This document shows, piece after piece, positions 61,063-64,000 of a stretch of 64,000 bases of DNA. Each line of letters begins with the position of its first letter. Within the stretch, counting starts at the first letter, position 1. A program made the translations under genes and the position numbers. Source of the DNA: Pseudomonas batumici. Its GTDB lineage: Bacteria > Pseudomonadota > Gammaproteobacteria > Pseudomonadales > Pseudomonadaceae. The notes beneath the pieces were generated by a model, which was given only the letters and a program-made list of their open reading frames with translations, had not been told where the DNA came from and searched no databases. The stretch is from the NCBI RefSeq assembly GCF_000820515.1, contig NZ_JXDG01000040.1:109142-173141 (forward strand). Reading direction: 5' to 3'.

Positions 61063-61815
61063 ATGAAACGCCTGCCACTCGACGACAGCTTCAAGGTCAA
61101 TCGCAACCCCGTTACCCTGCGCGAAATCGTGCTGGACAAGCTGCGAAGCGCCATCATGAACTTCCAACTCCTGCCCGGGGACCGTCTGGTCGAACGCGAC
61201 CTCTGCGAGCGCCTGGGCGTCAGCCGCACCTCGGTGCGCGAAGCCCTGCGTCACCTGGAGTCCGAAGGCCTGGTGGCGTTCGCCGATGCCAAGGGTCCGA
61301 GCGTCGCCATCATCACCCTGGACGATGCGGTCGATATCTACGAACTGCGCTGTGTGCTGGAAGGCCTGATCGTCCAGCTGTTCACCCTGCGGGCCAAGGC
61401 CAAGGACATCAAGGCCCTGGAAAAGGCCCTGGAAGTCAATCGCAAGGCCCTCAAGGACGGCGAGCTGCAGCAGGTGATCGATTCGGTGCAAGGCTTCTAC
61501 GACGTGCTGCTCGAAGGTTCGGGCAACCATGTCGCGGCCACCCAGCTGCGCCAGTTGCAGGCCCGCATCAGCTACCTGCGGGCCACCTCGGTGTCCCAGG
61601 AAAACCGCCGGGGCGCCAGCAACCAGGAAATGGAGCGGATCGTCGAGGCGATCAAAAGCGGCGACCCGCTGGCCGCCCACCAGGCCTCGGTCGACCACGT
61701 GCGCGCGGCGGCCAAGGTGGCGCTGGAGTACCTCAAGCGCAAGCAGGACGAAGCCGGCCCGGCCCCCGAGATCACCGCGCCCATCGCCCTCAAAGAACCG
61801 CGCATGGGCCGCTGA
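61063..61815 (+). CDS. GntR-family regulator, FCD (FadR) subfamily
   Basis: 250 residues. Winged HTH at about 25-85 (VLDKLRSAIMNFQLLPGDRLVERDLCERLGVSRTSVREALRHLESEGLV), then the all-helical FCD ligand domain (DIYELRCVLEGLIVQLF; HLxxV-like SVDHVRAAAKVALEYL with metal-binding His). Most likely binds the two ATGGTATACCAT sites in this cluster, probably as a repressor released by a pathway acid. Confidence 0.94.
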   Translation: MKRLPLDDSFKVNRNPVTLREIVLDKLRSAIMNFQLLPGDRLVERDLCERLGVSRTSVREALRHLESEGLVAFADAKGPSVAIITLDDAVDIYELRCVLEGLIVQLFTLRAKAKDIKALEKALEVNRKALKDGELQQVIDSVQGFYDVLLEGSGNHVAATQLRQLQARISYLRATSVSQENRRGASNQEMERIVEAIKSGDPLAAHQASVDHVRAAAKVALEYLKRKQDEAGPAPEITAPIALKEPRMGR

Positions 61816-61816
61816 G

Positions 61817-62380
61817 ATGGCCAGCCCGCGCTTCTGCCCGCAGTGCGGCGGTGCCGACCTCGGCCGGCGAGTGCCGCCGGGCGACACCCATGAACGCCTG
61901 ATGTGCGGGGGCTGCGGCTACATCCACTACGTCAACCCGAAGATCATCGCCGGCTGCATCATCGAGCGCGACGGCAAGTACCTGCTGTGCCAACGGGCGA
62001 TCCCGCCACGGCCCGGCACCTGGACCCTGCCCGCGGGCTTCATGGAAAGCGGCGAAACCACCGAACAGGCGGCGTTGCGCGAAGTCTGGGAAGAAAGCGG
62101 CGTGCGCGCACAGATCGTCTCGCCGTATTCGATCTTCAGCGTGCCGACCATCAGCGAGGTGTACATCATCTTCCGCGCCCTCGCGCTGGAGGAGACCGGC
62201 CAGTACGGGCCGGAAACCCTCGACTACCGCTTCTTCGCCCCGGACGAAATCCCGTGGGACAGCATCTACTACCCGGCCATCCGGCAGATTCTCGAACGCT
62301 ATATCGAGGAACGCGAGGCCGGGGTCTACGGCCTCTACGTCGGCAACGACGACAGCGGCACGGTTCACTTCATCCGCTGA
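61817..62380 (+). CDS. Zinc-ribbon Nudix hydrolase, NUDX23-like
   Basis: 187 residues from ATG 61817, two bases after the GntR stop. Zinc ribbon Cys7/10/30/33 (CPQC...CGGC), then Nudix box 74-96 (GFMESGE...REVWEESGV) complete. The ribbon plus NPKIIAGCIIERDGKYLLCQRAIPP is very like plant NUDX23, an FAD pyrophosphatase, and bacterial ADP-ribose/FAD hydrolases. In this cluster cutting FAD to FMN is a sensible guess, which would feed the flavin reductase. Confidence 0.88.
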   Translation: MASPRFCPQCGGADLGRRVPPGDTHERLMCGGCGYIHYVNPKIIAGCIIERDGKYLLCQRAIPPRPGTWTLPAGFMESGETTEQAALREVWEESGVRAQIVSPYSIFSVPTISEVYIIFRALALEETGQYGPETLDYRFFAPDEIPWDSIYYPAIRQILERYIEEREAGVYGLYVGNDDSGTVHFIR

Positions 62381-62663
62381 GCCCCTCGACAATGATCACT
62401 TCGGCCTGGGCCGCGCCTTCGCGGTGCCCGCGCGCCTCCTGATATTCCGCCGAACGATAACAGGCCAGCGCCTGGTCGTAGGAGTCGAACTCGATCACCA
62501 CGTTGCGCTGTGGCGTCGCCCTGCCCTCCAGGGCCTCGGCGCGCCCGCCCCGTGCCAGCAGGCGCCCGCCGTAGCGGGCAAACACCGCCGGGGCGCGGCG
62601 GGTGTATTCGGTGTACTGCTCAGGGTCGGTGACGTCCACATGGGCAATCCAGTAAGCCTTCAT
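62370..62663 (-). CDS. DUF1330-domain protein
   Basis: 97 residues from ATG 62663 with GAGG six bases upstream. KAYWIAHVDVTDPEQYTEYTRRAPAVFARYGGRLLARGG and VVIEFDSYDQALACYRSAEYQEA follow the DUF1330 pattern, a small ABM-like ferredoxin fold. Convergent with the Nudix gene (11-bp overlap) and divergent from ribB, sharing operator 2. Could be an isomerase or decarboxylase-like helper; role unknown. Confidence 0.88.
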   Translation of the reverse strand: MKAYWIAHVDVTDPEQYTEYTRRAPAVFARYGGRLLARGGRAEALEGRATPQRNVVIEFDSYDQALACYRSAEYQEARGHREGAAQAEVIIVEGLSG

Positions 62664-62692
62664 CGATGACCTCATTGCTGGTTGATTTTGTA

Positions 62693-62708
62693 TTATGGTA
62701 TACCATAA
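62693..62708. promoter_or_regulatory. GntR/FCD operator 2
   Basis: TTATGGTATACCATAA, a 16-base perfect palindrome whose 12-base core equals operator 1. It lies 30 bases before the DUF1330 gene and 31 before the ribB-type gene, so it can control both divergent units. Confidence 0.85.
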
Positions 62709-62738
62709 ATCACACTTTCATACAGAGCGAGCGCCGGC

Positions 62739-63851
62739 ATGGCCTTTGACAGTATCCAGGACATCATCGACGACTACCGCCAGGGCAAGATGGTCCTGCT
62801 GGTGGACGACGAAGATCGCGAAAACGAAGGCGACCTGCTGATCGCCGCCGACTGCTGCAACGCCCAGGCCATCAGCTTCATGGCCCGCGAAGCGCGCGGG
62901 CTGATCTGCCTGACCCTGACCGACGAGCACTGCCGGCGCCTGGGCCTCGAGCAAATGGTGCCGAGCAACGGCAGCGCATTCAGCACCGCCTTCACCGTGT
63001 CCATCGAAGCCGCCCACGGCGTGACCACCGGCATCTCCGCCGCCGACCGTGCCCGCACCGTCGAGGCCGCGGTGGCCGCCGATGCCCGCGCCGAAGACCT
63101 GGTGCAACCCGGGCACATCTTCCCCCTGCGCGCCCGTGAAGGTGGCGTGCTGACCCGCGCCGGACACACCGAGGCCGGTTGCGACCTGGCGCGCCTGGCC
63201 GGCTTTACCCCGGCCTCGGTGATCGTCGAAGTGATGAACGACGACGGCAGCATGGCCCGCCGCCCGGACCTCGAGGTCTTCGCCCGTCGGCACGGGATCC
63301 GGATCGGCACCATCGCCGACCTGATCCACTACCGCCTGAGTACCGAGCACACGGTGGTGCGTATCGGCGAACGGGAACTGCCGACGGTGCACGGCACGTT
63401 CCGTCTGGTCACCTTCGAGGACCGCATCGAGGGCGGCGTGCACATGGCGATGGTCATGGGCGATATCCGCCGCGACACCCCGACGCTGGTGCGCGTCCAC
63501 GTCATCGATCCGCTGCGCGACCTGGTGGGCGCCGAGTACCACGGGCCGAGCAACTGGACGCTGTGGGCCGCCTTGCAGCGGGTCGCCGAGGAAGGCTGCG
63601 GCGTGGTCGTGGTGCTGGCCAACCATGAGTCGTCCCAGGCACTGCTGGAGCGCGTACCGCAACTGACCCGGCCACCGCGCCAGTACAGCCGCTCGCAATC
63701 GCGGATCTATTCGGAGATCGGCACCGGGGCCCAGATACTGCAGGACATCGGGGTCGGCCAACTGCGCCACCTGGGGCCGCCGCTCAAATATGCCGGGCTG
63801 ACCGGCTACGATCTGCAGGTGGTGGAAAGCATTCCCTTCCCCCAACCCTGA
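62739..63851 (+). CDS. 3,4-dihydroxy-2-butanone 4-phosphate synthase with degenerate GTP cyclohydrolase II domain (RibBX type)
   Basis: 370 residues. The N-terminal RibB domain is intact (DDEDRENEGDL at 23-33, HTEAGCDL near 143). The C-terminal half (from about 204) has the RibA fold (RLVTFEDRIEGGVHMAMVMGD, IGTGAQILQDIGV) but lacks the zinc cysteines and catalytic residues: the HSEC...RCDCG region reads HVIDPLRDLVGAEYHG (254-269) and RQEGRG is ANHESS. It should still make the four-carbon precursor of riboflavin. Being an extra copy under a catabolic operator, it probably boosts flavin supply. Confidence 0.9.
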   Translation: MAFDSIQDIIDDYRQGKMVLLVDDEDRENEGDLLIAADCCNAQAISFMAREARGLICLTLTDEHCRRLGLEQMVPSNGSAFSTAFTVSIEAAHGVTTGISAADRARTVEAAVAADARAEDLVQPGHIFPLRAREGGVLTRAGHTEAGCDLARLAGFTPASVIVEVMNDDGSMARRPDLEVFARRHGIRIGTIADLIHYRLSTEHTVVRIGERELPTVHGTFRLVTFEDRIEGGVHMAMVMGDIRRDTPTLVRVHVIDPLRDLVGAEYHGPSNWTLWAALQRVAEEGCGVVVVLANHESSQALLERVPQLTRPPRQYSRSQSRIYSEIGTGAQILQDIGVGQLRHLGPPLKYAGLTGYDLQVVESIPFPQP

Positions 63852-63857
63852 TCCCCC

Positions 63858-63958
63858 CTGTAGGAGCTGGCTTGTCGGGACGCCGCATCGCAGCGATGAG
63901 GCCCTTGAACCTTGCGGTGCCCATGCCGCCGCCATCGCCAGCAAGCCGGCTCCCACAG
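63858..63958. repeat. REP pair (BIME)
   Basis: Arms CTGTAGGAGCTGGCTTGT and GCAAGCCGGCTCCCACAG with a long spacer. The last 42 bases of the window hold nothing I can support. Confidence 0.88.
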
Positions 63959-64000
63959 TTCGGTGTTCCACCACAGAAATATCGGCATACCCAGCTTCTG

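Noticed and set aside
58708..61887. Antisense open frame of 1059 codons opposite the catabolic cluster
   Set aside because: Runs across four well-supported genes, His/Gly/Ala-rich without domains; a high-GC shadow.

Overview
This 64 kb window is a chromosomal piece of a fluorescent-group Pseudomonas (P. fluorescens / P. chlororaphis / P. protegens type). The reasons are the uniformly high GC content, ten Pseudomonas-type REP pairs (arms like CTGTAGGAGCCGGCTTGC / GCAAGCCGGCTCCTACAG) placed between genes, and a gene set typical of the genus: sdaC, gor-galU, modABC, an mgtA cluster, kdpFABC, selD-mnmH and alkB. I saw no rRNA, tRNA, insertion sequence, prophage or CRISPR array. The assignment is by pattern recognition; no search was run.

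Layout. 1-2.3 kb: end of a multidrug efflux operon (adaptor plus outer-membrane factor). 2.7-11.8 kb: a type VI secretion payload island, hcp - vgrG - DUF4123 adaptor - 1572-residue Rhs effector whose C-terminus is a predicted ADP-ribosyltransferase, followed by two AT-rich candidate immunity genes. 12-16.8 kb: LysE exporter, a flavin reductase-fold protein, an alkylation-response pair (2OG-Fe(II) oxygenase and Ada) with matching Ada boxes, and a TetR/SDR divergent pair. 17-30 kb: DMT exporter with an Lrp-type regulator, an ArsP-like permease, selD-mnmH, the serine transporter SdaC, a quinone reductase, AraC-type regulator, gor and galU. 30-34 kb: small lipoproteins, a DUF1883 protein, alkB, an effector-binding protein and a nitronate monooxygenase-like enzyme. 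34-37 kb: modABC behind a perfect Mo-box. 37-44 kb: the mgtA magnesium cluster. 44-50 kb: HAD phosphatase, a free-standing aroA, then a DauR-like regulator with ornithine cyclodeaminase-type and aminotransferase genes. 50-57 kb: a KimA-like potassium transporter divergent from kdpFABC. 57.5-63.9 kb: a catabolic regulon marked by two copies of a perfect palindrome and containing its own GntR/FCD regulator.

How the parts work together. The VgrG-DUF4123-Rhs set should load and fire the ART toxin, and the tightly coupled downstream gene should protect the producer. The 2OG oxygenase and Ada genes share a 22/23 identical operator with the -10 element at the same distance, so they look co-induced by alkylation, yet this Ada has lost three of the four zinc cysteines that its sensing domain normally uses. 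The last cluster combines an alpha/beta hydrolase and an aldehyde dehydrogenase with a flavin-supply set (flavin reductase, NUDX23-like Nudix hydrolase, RibB fused to a degenerate RibA domain). It looks like the regulon of an undescribed FMNH2-dependent catabolic pathway whose oxygenase is not in the window. That cluster, the Ada contradiction and the Rhs-ART island are the most interesting parts.
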